Assembly: GCA_012517635.1 (NCBI GenBank)
Contig: JAAYUP010000382.1
Coordinates: 1-7,983 of the forward strand
Direction of reading: 5' to 3'
DNA length: 7,983 nt
Origin: Candidatus Atribacter alterifermentans
Lineage (GTDB): Bacteria; Atribacterota; Atribacteria; Atribacterales; Atribacteraceae
Shown here: positions 1 to 6,129 of the stretch, piece after piece
Position numbering within the stretch: the first letter of the stretch is position 1
How the letters are laid out: the number at the start of each line of letters is the position of its first letter
Position numbers and translations under genes: made by a program
Notes under the pieces: generated by a model
The model's database searches: none
What the model saw: the letters and a program-made list of their open reading frames with translations, nothing else
Told to the model about the DNA's origin: nothing

Positions 1-915
1 AGGGAAACTTCCATGGAAAAGTGATATTTTTAGCTCATGGTATTCTTCAAAAATACTCCCTAAATGTGAAGCAGCTGACTCGAATGCCTTTCCCGGACCA
101 GTATGAATTTGAACTGGTAGATTGTAATCAACTGCTTTCTGAAGGCAATAATGGAAAATATAATCCTGAAAATCCCTCACTTCAGATGGGAGCTCGGTTC
201 CATCCTTTTTATAAAAAGCTTTTTCAGCCCGTTCCCGTTCAACCCTTTCGAATCGAAGAGTTCGATCATAGGCAACTGCGCATTTCATAGTACCAATTCC
301 TTGGGCAATTCCGTTTTTAAAAAGTCGATCAATATAGGAAAGATATTCATCAAATGTTTCAATGCCAATGCCCTGCTTGGCTGCTTCGATATGTGGGTTC
401 ATCCGGTCATGATTTAATTTTACTTTTGAATAGCCACAAAACAATGGATCAATTCTCAACACTGGATAATAATGATTTAAGTCTATATCGAATTCTCCCA
501 ATTTCCAGTAACGATCATGAACAACTTTCTCAACATTCAGTTTATTAAAAATCCAGTGGTCAAGCATATTTTTCTTTGAATAACTTTCTCGAATAAGTTG
601 AGAAAGCTGGTCCCAATTTTTTTCATTGATTTCATTATCGGAAAAACCATACATATATTGAAAAGCTTCAATGATATATCGTAAAAAGGCACTGGCTGGT
701 ATTTTTTTCATCCCATGTAAAAGGCCATCACGGGTTATTGTCACAATATTGTGATCTCGGGCTCCATAAACAATCCAGGGTAAATAACTTTCCCGAAGGA
801 TAGCAAACAAAATATCCGGTTGATCTTGATAAGTATTTTGAGGGAGAAAATGCTCGTGGGTATCGATTTTTTTCCAAGCTAAAAGTTGATTGAAAAGATC
901 TTCATAAAAAGACAT
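1..915 (-). CDS. Amidohydrolase/uronate-isomerase-like TIM-barrel protein, partial
   Basis: Reading the minus strand from an ATG at 915 gives 305 codons without a stop up to the left edge, so the C-terminus lies outside the window. Near the N-terminus is IDTHEHF (H20 and H22), the HxH metal-binding signature at the end of barrel strand 1. Further on are GTMKCAVAYDR (about 210-220), then QIHTG with H271, and LFHGS with H301, which fit the later strand-end metal ligands of the amidohydrolase superfamily. The closest families I recognise are Amidohydro_2 (PF04909/COG2159) and the related uronate-isomerase and FluG N-terminal-like proteins. The gene starts 13 bases after the epimerase stop, with a G-rich ribosome site (GGGGGTG at 922-928) that pairs with anti-SD through one G-U wobble. 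Co-transcription with two sugar dehydrogenases and an epimerase suggests action on a sugar acid, lactone or related carbonyl compound. The exact reaction is unknown. The gene call is firm, the family good, the substrate open. Confidence 0.85.
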   Translation of the reverse strand, partial: MSFYEDLFNQLLAWKKIDTHEHFLPQNTYQDQPDILFAILRESYLPWIVYGARDHNIVTITRDGLLHGMKKIPASAFLRYIIEAFQYMYGFSDNEINEKNWDQLSQLIRESYSKKNMLDHWIFNKLNVEKVVHDRYWKLGEFDIDLNHYYPVLRIDPLFCGYSKVKLNHDRMNPHIEAAKQGIGIETFDEYLSYIDRLFKNGIAQGIGTMKCAVAYDRTLRFERVERERAEKAFYKKDGTELPSEVRDFQDYIFHYCLQKAVDYNLPVQIHTGPGKAFESAASHLGSIFEEYHELKISLFHGSFP

Positions 916-928
916 ATTTTCCACCCCC

Positions 929-1609
929 CTAATAGGTTTTTTCACATAGTTCTCTCAATTTTCTGGATGCAGCTTCAATTTCTTCTTTTCCGGAAAAGAT
1001 GCTGGAAGTCCCAGCTATAAATACATTGGCACCGGCCTTTTTTAATAGTGGAACTGTTTTTTCGCCAATCCCTCCATCTACAGCAATATCAATATTTAAT
1101 TGGTAGGATTCAATCAGGCTTTTGATGATTTGAACTTTTTTTACCACTTCTGGTACAAATTTTTGTCCAACAAATCCTGGATCTACCGTCATAACTAAAA
1201 CCATATCGATATAAGGAAGAATATACTCTAAAATATCTGGAGGTGTTGAAGGATTTAAGGCTAATCCGGCCTTTTTCCCTAAATTTTTTATAGAACTGAC
1301 CATCTGATGAAGACGAGATGTGGTTTCAACATGAAAAGTAATGATATCGGCGCCTAAGTCGGCAAAAATGGGAATTGACACATCAGGATTACTGGTCATG
1401 AAATGAACATCAAAGAGAAGATTCGTTTGGGGACGAAGTTTACGGAGCAAATTCGTACCCAGAGCATAATTTGGTACAAAATGTCCATCCATTATATCTA
1501 GGTGGAGCATGTCAACTCCGCCTCTTTCTAATTTTCGAATATCCGATAGTAAATCTAAATAATTAGTGCAATCCAATGATGCGCTAATTTTTACCGGTTG
1601 TTCATTCAT
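929..1609 (-). CDS. Ribulose-phosphate 3-epimerase family (Rpe or allulose-6-phosphate epimerase-like)
   Basis: This 226-residue (beta/alpha)8 protein has full family length. HLDIMDGHFVPN at 36-47 supplies metal ligands H36 and D38, DVHFM supplies H69, and VDGGI supplies D178. D38 and D178 would be the two acid/base residues that move the C3 proton. The phosphate-binding part is near GTSSIF (200-205). The strand-6 loop reads MTVDPGF at 140-146 where classical Rpe usually has MSVNPGF; as I recall the family, MTVDPGF is typical of AlsE (D-allulose-6-phosphate 3-epimerase). Its place between two polyol-type dehydrogenases and an amidohydrolase also argues for a dedicated catabolic epimerase and not the housekeeping pentose-phosphate enzyme. 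Start ATG 1609 is preceded by AAAGGAGGAAAG, a strong ribosome site. A 60-base gap separates it from the dehydrogenase upstream. The family is certain; Rpe versus AlsE specificity is inference. Confidence 0.92.
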   Translation of the reverse strand: MNEQPVKISASLDCTNYLDLLSDIRKLERGGVDMLHLDIMDGHFVPNYALGTNLLRKLRPQTNLLFDVHFMTSNPDVSIPIFADLGADIITFHVETTSRLHQMVSSIKNLGKKAGLALNPSTPPDILEYILPYIDMVLVMTVDPGFVGQKFVPEVVKKVQIIKSLIESYQLNIDIAVDGGIGEKTVPLLKKAGANVFIAGTSSIFSGKEEIEAASRKLRELCEKTY

Positions 1610-1669
1610 AACTGACTTTCCTCCTTTAAAATTATAGTTGAATCAATAATATTATTATGAATCGGTTTT

Positions 1670-2719
1670 TCAAGGAATGATGAGAACTTTGTTATAAAAT
1701 ACTTTTTTATCTCTCATAAGCTTAATAAACTCAGGAGCTTCTTCCAAAGTAAGACGATGAGAAATGAATGGTTTAAAATTGGCTTGGCCAGAATTCTCAA
1801 ATTCCAAAACTGCCTTCCAATCCGATCCAATATGAGTAAATCGAGAATTCCAAGTCCCCTGTAACGTCAACTGTTTTCTCAAAATAAGGCTCATCTCTTG
1901 AGGGGTTAAGGTAACATCCCGTTCCTGATTTCCCAAGAGCAGAACTTCTCCAAACTTGTGAGTTATTTTTATTGATTGAACGAGGGCTCGGTTGCTTCCC
2001 GAAGCTTCACAAGTGAGATCGAAGCCACCAGCTTCGGTATAATTTTCCACAGCCTTTACTAATTTTTCTGGTTCGGGAATCATTGCCTCATCAAAACCAT
2101 TTTCCCGGGCAAAATCTACTTTTTGCTGATCAATATCGAAACCGATTAAACACCTGGCTCCTGAAATTTTTGCCCAAATTCCAAAAAGCACTCCAATGGG
2201 ACCCAAACCAAACACTGCAACGGTTTTTCCAAAAGGTATTGATGTCCTCCGCAGACAATGCAGGGTCACTGCAGCTGGTTCGCTTAAGGCTCCCGATTCG
2301 TACGAAACCTTTTCGGGGAGTTCTAAACAATTGGCAACCGGAACAGTAACATATTCCGCAAAAGCACCATCACGTCGCGATCCAATATATCCATAATTTT
2401 CACACATTTCATACAAACCAACCTGACATAAATGACAATGATAGCAGGGAATCAAAGGAAAAACCGTCACTCTTTTTCCGATCCAATTATTGTCTTGACT
2501 GGGATCGCCAACTTCTTCAACTACACCAGCGAACTCGTGCCCGGGGATCGAGGGATAATAATAAGCAAGATCTCCATAAATTCGTGGAATATCCGACCCA
2601 CAGATACCACAAGCTTTTACCCGTAATAAAACTTCTCCTTTTTCAGGTTTCGCTTTTGGAACACTTTGCAGTTGAATATCGCCCTTTTTCAGCAGAACTA
2701 ATGCTTTCATGGTATCCAT
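1670..2719 (-). CDS. Zinc-dependent medium-chain dehydrogenase, galactitol-1-phosphate 5-dehydrogenase (GatD)-like
   Basis: This 349-residue member of the zinc MDR superfamily would oxidise a secondary alcohol of a polyol or sugar phosphate. Catalytic zinc ligands are C40 in CGICGSD, H61-E62 in PGHEF and probably E147 in SEPAAV. Structural zinc cysteines are C92, C95, C98 and C106. The Rossmann motif is GLGPIG at 171-176, with D195 in GFDID placed where an acidic residue favours NAD. CGSD(I/L)PRI, the YYYP run, IGSRRDG and the C-terminal KVLLIP-like end closely resemble E. coli GatD as I remember it, so an alditol-phosphate substrate is plausible. The start at 2719 is two bases after the stop of the upstream dehydrogenase, which suggests translational coupling. 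The fourth codon is also ATG (2710), and MKALVLL would match the usual family N-terminus, so the true start may be there. The class is sure; the substrate is inferred. Confidence 0.93.
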   Translation of the reverse strand: MDTMKALVLLKKGDIQLQSVPKAKPEKGEVLLRVKACGICGSDIPRIYGDLAYYYPSIPGHEFAGVVEEVGDPSQDNNWIGKRVTVFPLIPCYHCHLCQVGLYEMCENYGYIGSRRDGAFAEYVTVPVANCLELPEKVSYESGALSEPAAVTLHCLRRTSIPFGKTVAVFGLGPIGVLFGIWAKISGARCLIGFDIDQQKVDFARENGFDEAMIPEPEKLVKAVENYTEAGGFDLTCEASGSNRALVQSIKITHKFGEVLLLGNQERDVTLTPQEMSLILRKQLTLQGTWNSRFTHIGSDWKAVLEFENSGQANFKPFISHRLTLEEAPEFIKLMRDKKVFYNKVLIIP

Positions 2720-2721
2720 CT

Positions 2722-3759
2722 CTAAGGGTTCACCACAACTTTCAATCCTTCTCTTGATTCTGCAGCATGAAAAGCTTCGTGGATTTGATCCAAAGGAAAA
2801 CGATGAGTAATGTATTGAGCAGCATGAACCATCCTTTTATCAATGATTTGGATAGCTTTCTTATGATGACGAGGGAGGCTGCCATGACTTCCTAACACAG
2901 TAGGCTCTTTATAATGAATAAGGTTACTGGATATGTTGAGTTTTCTGGCGTTTGAAGCTAAACCTCCAAAAAAATTAATTCGTGCTCGATGTCGGGCTAA
3001 AAGGAGGGATTGTTCTTGAGCGTCAGGAGAAGAACAGGTAATCATAATGACATCTGGTCCTTCACCCTTCGTAACTCCTTTCACCTTTGCTTCTATATCA
3101 GGGTCATCACTAAGAAAGTAATGATCAGCACCGTATTTTTTAGCCATATCCAACCGTTTTTGTGACCTTTGAATTACAATGATATTTGTTGCTCCCATAT
3201 GACGACCTAATTCAATCATCATGCAACCTATTGGACCAGCTCCAATAATACAAAGCACATCTCCAACTCCTAACTGACTCATCTCCAAACCATTTATGGC
3301 ACAAGCTAAAGGTTCTGCCAAGCTGGCTTCATCAAAGGATAGGGTATCGGGTATTAAATTAACGACCTGTTGATTTACCGTTAATTCATTCAAAAGGATA
3401 TATTCTGCAAAACCACCGGGAAATTGATAACCGACAGCATAATTAATAGCACAGTTCGTTCCCATACCATTCTGGCACCAATGGCATTTCCCACAGGGAA
3501 CATCAGCTCCGACAGCTACTCGATCTCCAACCCCTAACCGTTCAACGCCATCTCCGACTTCAACAACCTCTCCGCCAATTTCATGTCCTATGATTTGAGG
3601 ATACTTCACGCGGGGATTCCCCGAATGCATAATTCGCAGGTCAGATCCACAAACTGCACAGGTTTTGACTCGAACCAATACTTCACCTGGTCCAACTCTA
3701 TAATCTGGCAATTCTTTAACCACCAGTTGGTCAATTCCTTCTAAAACTGCAGCTTTCAT
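2722..3759 (-). CDS. Zinc-dependent medium-chain dehydrogenase, sorbitol/L-iditol dehydrogenase-like
   Basis: This is the first gene of the sugar operon, 345 residues, the usual length for zinc MDR enzymes. Catalytic zinc ligands are C37 in CAVCGSD, H59-E60 in GHEIGG and E149 in AEPLACA. The structural zinc cluster is C89, C92, C95, C103. The nucleotide-binding turn is GAGPIG at 173-178. At the end of the second Rossmann strand, where NAD enzymes usually have Asp, the sequence is IQRSQKR (Q197, R198), which suggests NADP(H) or dual use. The start ATG at 3759 follows GGAGG at 3766-3770 with six bases between, so the start is secure. The polyol or sugar substrate cannot be fixed from sequence. 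It is clearly diverged from the next gene (different N-termini, loops and cofactor site), so this is not a recent tandem duplication. Confidence 0.92.
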   Translation of the reverse strand: MKAAVLEGIDQLVVKELPDYRVGPGEVLVRVKTCAVCGSDLRIMHSGNPRVKYPQIIGHEIGGEVVEVGDGVERLGVGDRVAVGADVPCGKCHWCQNGMGTNCAINYAVGYQFPGGFAEYILLNELTVNQQVVNLIPDTLSFDEASLAEPLACAINGLEMSQLGVGDVLCIIGAGPIGCMMIELGRHMGATNIIVIQRSQKRLDMAKKYGADHYFLSDDPDIEAKVKGVTKGEGPDVIMITCSSPDAQEQSLLLARHRARINFFGGLASNARKLNISSNLIHYKEPTVLGSHGSLPRHHKKAIQIIDKRMVHAAQYITHRFPLDQIHEAFHAAESREGLKVVVNP

Positions 3760-3960
3760 ATGCTTCCTCCATTATTTATTTTATAAATTCAACTCTCTAC
3801 ACAAAAACGATGGGTGAATACCTATTCTCTTTGAATTAAAAAATTTATCTCCATTCTTTACTGAATTGGTAAAGAAAACAAGGCCTGAAACTCAAAATAC
3901 ATCTTCTTTGATCGTTTCAATAAATAAATCGTTTTACAGAATTTTGAAATCAAACAGATT
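3760..3960 (-). promoter_or_regulatory. Leader of the dehydrogenase operon with repeated ATCGTTT/AAACGAT elements
   Basis: This gene-free stretch lies between the terminator and the first dehydrogenase, so the operon promoter should be here, but I could not pick a convincing -35/-10 pair. ATCGTTT occurs at 3911-3917 and again at 3928-3934, exactly 17 bases apart on the same strand, and the reverse form AAACGAT is at 3805-3811. The copy at 3911 lies within TTGATCGTTTCAA (3908-3920), where TTGA and TCAA are inverted around a five-base centre. LacI-type operators often have a CG-centred palindrome of this general look, so a repressor site is a reasonable guess. No regulator gene is in the window. 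Confidence 0.35.
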
Positions 3961-3968
3961 CAAATTAA

Positions 3969-4000
3969 AAAGCCAGAGGGGATTCTTACCCTCTGGCTTT
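3969..4000 (-). terminator. Intrinsic terminator downstream of the osmC-like gene
   Basis: A perfect 12-bp inverted repeat (AAAGCCAGAGGG with CCCTCTGGCTTT) encloses an eight-base loop at 3981-3988. Read on the minus strand, the stem is followed at once by TTTTTAATTTG, giving the U-rich tail of a Rho-independent terminator. It lies about 125 bases past the osmC stop and well before the dehydrogenase operon, so it divides the two transcription units. Confidence 0.9.
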
Positions 4001-4062
4001 AAAATCAACGGTTGACCATTTACACCTCCGACTTGGAAAAACCTATTGAATGATAATTTTCA

Positions 4063-4079
4063 ATCAAATCGTTTTTGAT
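4063..4079. repeat. 17-base inverted repeat with the ATCGTTT core
   Basis: ATCAAATCGTTTTTGAT has six-base arms (ATCAAA and TTTGAT) around a five-base centre. It carries a third same-strand copy of ATCGTTT found in the leader of the dehydrogenase operon, but lies on the other side of the terminator, in the 3' region of osmC. It could be a distal operator or merely a small hairpin in the mRNA tail. Confidence 0.35.
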
Positions 4080-4124
4080 CTCATCAACTCAAATTCATTC
4101 ATAAATTTCCTACAAAACTGCTTC

Positions 4125-4562
4125 TTAAGCACTTATAATTTGACCAGTAATATTTGTTCCGTTTTTCAAGGTGTCGGAAACCGGACATCTTCTTTCGATT
4201 TCCTCTAAAAATTCCTTGAACTGTGCTTCGCTTATATCTCCTTTAACTTTGATAGTATATCGGATAGCTTGCATTCCCGGTCTGACGTTTTTATCTTGTC
4301 CCATAAATCCTCTCGGATCAAGATCGCCTTCAACACTAATATCAATTCCTTCAAAAGGTATCTTTTTCTCATTTGCCACCACACAGGCAACAATACCTAA
4401 GCAGCCAACCAAAGACGAAAGCATTGCTTCAACCGGATTGGGAGCAGTATCTTCACCCCCTAAGGAAGGGGGTTCATCATAAGAAAGCGAAAAGTCACGT
4501 ATCATCGATTTTATTCTTAAACACCCATCCCAATGTCCACTCGCTTTAAAAGTTGCTACCAT
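4125..4562 (-). CDS. OsmC family protein (thiol peroxidase-like)
   Basis: This 145-residue protein has the OsmC/Ohr fold layout: an N-terminal strand-rich part, the central helix with C54 in LVGCLGI, and a second conserved cysteine C126 in RRCPVSDTL. These two would be the peroxidatic and resolving cysteines that reduce organic or fatty-acid hydroperoxides. R22 and E45 sit where family members keep the Arg and Glu that tune the reactive thiol. NPVEAML before C54 is also typical. It lies in the cytosol, with no signal peptide. The start ATG at 4562 has an AAAGGAGG ribosome site. The gene is 70 bases after the PK-C-like gene with no terminator I can see between them, and it is followed by a strong terminator, so it is probably the last gene of the phoU unit. 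The OsmC versus YhfA subgroup is not resolved. Confidence 0.92.
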   Translation of the reverse strand: MVATFKASGHWDGCLRIKSMIRDFSLSYDEPPSLGGEDTAPNPVEAMLSSLVGCLGIVACVVANEKKIPFEGIDISVEGDLDPRGFMGQDKNVRPGMQAIRYTIKVKGDISEAQFKEFLEEIERRCPVSDTLKNGTNITGQIISA

Positions 4563-4632
4563 GTAATATTCCTCCTTTTTTAAAAAAATTCCTATTTCCC
4601 CTTCCCTGATTCATTTTTCATTGAATATTTTT

Positions 4633-5226
4633 TTAAGAAGGAAAACAGATAACTTCTTTTATTTTCAAATTTAAAAAAGAATTTTGATGTGCCGGTCTTA
4701 AAACCAAAGCGGTATCCGCTCCCTGACTTTGTCCCCCAATTGCAACTACATCTTGGTCTGATGAAACTGCACCAGCATCAGCAGCCATGATTGTAATTTC
4801 CACTGCAACTTTAAATCCCTGGGATATTCTCCGATAACTTTCAGCAATAATTTCCGGTATACTGATTCCCCCAAACTTTTCCCGAAAAGATCGGCTCACC
4901 CCACTCAGAGCGTGTGATGACATCACGATTGGAATGTTTTTCTCGGAAAGAAGTTTTTGTACGTCCCTTGATATGGTTGATGATTCATCGTTAAAAAAAC
5001 CCTGATGGTAAGTCACGGCAATTATTCTTCCCGAATAGCGAGACGATTGAGATACCTCCGCTAAACGCAATGCCGTTTCACCACTTTTAGTCGCAACCAA
5101 TATTGCTTTTAACTGAAGCAATACAGCTCTCTCGGCAGCTAATTCCAAAGTTTTTTGAGTATTTTCTTTGCCCGGCTGAGAAAAATAATGAATTCTCTTC
5201 TCAGTTGAAAAGTTCTTCATTTCCAT
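4633..5226 (-). CDS. Stand-alone pyruvate-kinase C-terminal-like protein (MTH1675/AF0103 type)
   Basis: This gene encodes about 197 residues with the alpha/beta fold of the pyruvate kinase C-terminal domain (PF02887-like) but no catalytic barrel. Features shared with the archaeal proteins MTH1675 and AF0103, as I remember them, are YF..PG.ENT near the N-terminus (residues 14-23), VTYHQGF, SSHALSG, EITIMAADAGAV, AIGGQSQGADTALVLRPAH and the C-terminal IKEVICFPS. Structures of those homologues were solved with bound FMN, but their function is not established. I chose the ATG at 5226, one base after the phoU stop, because it gives an N-terminus like the homologues. An in-frame TTG at 5244 overlaps phoU and has a weak GGTGA site, and another ATG is at 5220. 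No clear ribosome site precedes the ATGs, so translation probably depends on coupling to phoU. The family is firm; the biochemical role is unknown. Confidence 0.9.
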   Translation of the reverse strand: MEMKNFSTEKRIHYFSQPGKENTQKTLELAAERAVLLQLKAILVATKSGETALRLAEVSQSSRYSGRIIAVTYHQGFFNDESSTISRDVQKLLSEKNIPIVMSSHALSGVSRSFREKFGGISIPEIIAESYRRISQGFKVAVEITIMAADAGAVSSDQDVVAIGGQSQGADTALVLRPAHQNSFLNLKIKEVICFPS

Positions 5227-5227
5227 G

Positions 5228-5890
5228 TTATTGGTGAAGTTCAATCATTTCACCGGTTTCCATATAATAAATCCGCTCAGTTATATTGGTAATATGATCA
5301 CCAATTCTTTCAAGATAACGAGCAATCATTAAAATACAAATAGCCTGCCTGGTAACTGAAGGGTCTTTTTCAATGTAATTAACAATTTCCTCATGGACCG
5401 CTCGATAAAGAGTATCTACTTTATCGTCATCCTCGACAACTTTTTGAACAACATTCAAATCTTTTTGAATAAAGGTGGCAGAGGTTTCTTCTAACATTTT
5501 GACAACGATATCAGCCATTTTTGGAACATCGATAAGCGGTTTAAAAAGCGGTTTGTCGGCAAGTCGGATACTGAACTTGGCGATATCAATTGAATAATCA
5601 CCGATTCTTTCTACATCAGTTATAATCTTCATAACAGCAGCTATAACTCGTAAATCTTTCGCCACTGGTTGTTGGAGAGCAATCATTCTTAGACATTTCT
5701 CTTCTATCTTATAATTATACGAATCAACGATATCATCCAATGCAATAACTTCTTTTGCTTTAGCAACATCTCTTTCCTGAAGTGATTCAATCGACATTTG
5801 TAACATCTTTTTAGCAGCCTGGGTCATATTTACCAGATCTTCCTGAACTTCCCTCAGCTGTCGGGTAAAATGACCTCGAATTATCTCCAT
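5228..5890 (-). CDS. phoU: Phosphate signalling protein PhoU
   Basis: This 220-residue protein is built of two homologous three-helix bundles. Bundle 1 carries DDIVD (52-56), DLR (79-81) and DVERIGDYS (92-100). Bundle 2 carries DDDKVD (154-159) and YLERIGDHITNI (192-203). These acidic motifs bind multinuclear metal clusters in known PhoU structures. PhoU represses the Pho regulon under phosphate sufficiency by linking the PstSCAB transporter to the PhoR kinase, and it limits phosphate uptake. The ATG at 5890 is preferred because GGGAGGAG (5896-5903) sits seven bases before it. An in-frame ATG at 5911 would place that ribosome site inside the coding region and add seven residues not expected at the family N-terminus (MEIIRGHF is typical). 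No pst, phoR or phoB gene is visible here; the next gene is the PK-C-like protein. Confidence 0.95.
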   Translation of the reverse strand: MEIIRGHFTRQLREVQEDLVNMTQAAKKMLQMSIESLQERDVAKAKEVIALDDIVDSYNYKIEEKCLRMIALQQPVAKDLRVIAAVMKIITDVERIGDYSIDIAKFSIRLADKPLFKPLIDVPKMADIVVKMLEETSATFIQKDLNVVQKVVEDDDKVDTLYRAVHEEIVNYIEKDPSVTRQAICILMIARYLERIGDHITNITERIYYMETGEMIELHQ

Positions 5891-5994
5891 TGGTTCTCCT
5901 CCCGAAATCATAAATTTCTATCAACAATCATCCCAGGTGCTTTCTCCCAACCATGTCACTTCTTCGTTGACTTTGATTCAGATCCAGTCATTTA

Positions 5995-6007
5995 TTGAGT
6001 AACTCAA
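5995..6007. promoter_or_regulatory. Perfect 13-base palindrome, possible operator of phoU
   Basis: TTGAGTAACTCAA is perfectly symmetrical with six-base arms around one central base. It lies about 20 bases downstream of the -10 box of the predicted phoU promoter, near or just after the transcription start, where a bound repressor would block transcription. It does not match the direct-repeat Pho box that I know from PhoB/PhoP. The binding protein is unknown. Confidence 0.4.
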
Positions 6008-6025
6008 CTTAACAAGATTATAAGC

Positions 6026-6054
6026 ATAATAAATGTTTTCTTACATTTTTTCAA
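6026..6054 (-). promoter_or_regulatory. Sigma70-like promoter for phoU
   Basis: On the minus strand a -35 box TTGAAA (6049-6054) and a -10 box TATTAT (6026-6031) are separated by exactly 17 bases; each differs from consensus at one position. Transcription would start near 6019 and give a leader of about 130 bases before the phoU ATG. An overlapping TATAAT (RC of 6018-6023) has no good -35 at the right distance. The rest of the 5891-6129 gap has no gene I can support. Confidence 0.55.
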
Positions 6055-6129
6055 TTCATTTATTTGGATAAAATAGAAGTCCCCTACCTATCCATTAAAA
6101 CGAAAGAAATCAGTATTCATTCCAGAAAA

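Noticed and set aside
21..548. Three overlapping plus-strand open frames of 64-89 codons
   Set aside because: They lie antisense to the amidohydrolase frame, which is open for 305 codons with recognisable motifs; their translations show no family features.
1631..1656. TATAAT box (RC of 1631-1636) and AATAATATTATT palindrome between the dehydrogenase and the epimerase
   Set aside because: No -35 box at 16-18 bases; such matches are expected in a 60-base AT-rich gap. An internal promoter is possible but not supported.
2083..2626. Open frames antisense to, and out of frame with, the GatD-like dehydrogenase
   Set aside because: The full-length dehydrogenase with all its zinc and Rossmann motifs explains this DNA.
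4045..4066. ATTGAA...TTCAAT repeat and a TGATAATTTTCAATCA Fur/PerR-like string
   Set aside because: The match to a Fur or PerR box is poor in the inner bases, and the position is in the 3' tail of osmC, not in a promoter.
4171..4482. 103-codon plus-strand frame
   Set aside because: It is antisense to the OsmC gene and has no ribosome site or recognisable content.
6065..6094. Inverted repeat TGGATA...TATCCA after the phosphodiesterase
   Set aside because: The stem is only six bases with an 18-base loop and no T-run follows on the minus strand, so it is not a convincing terminator.
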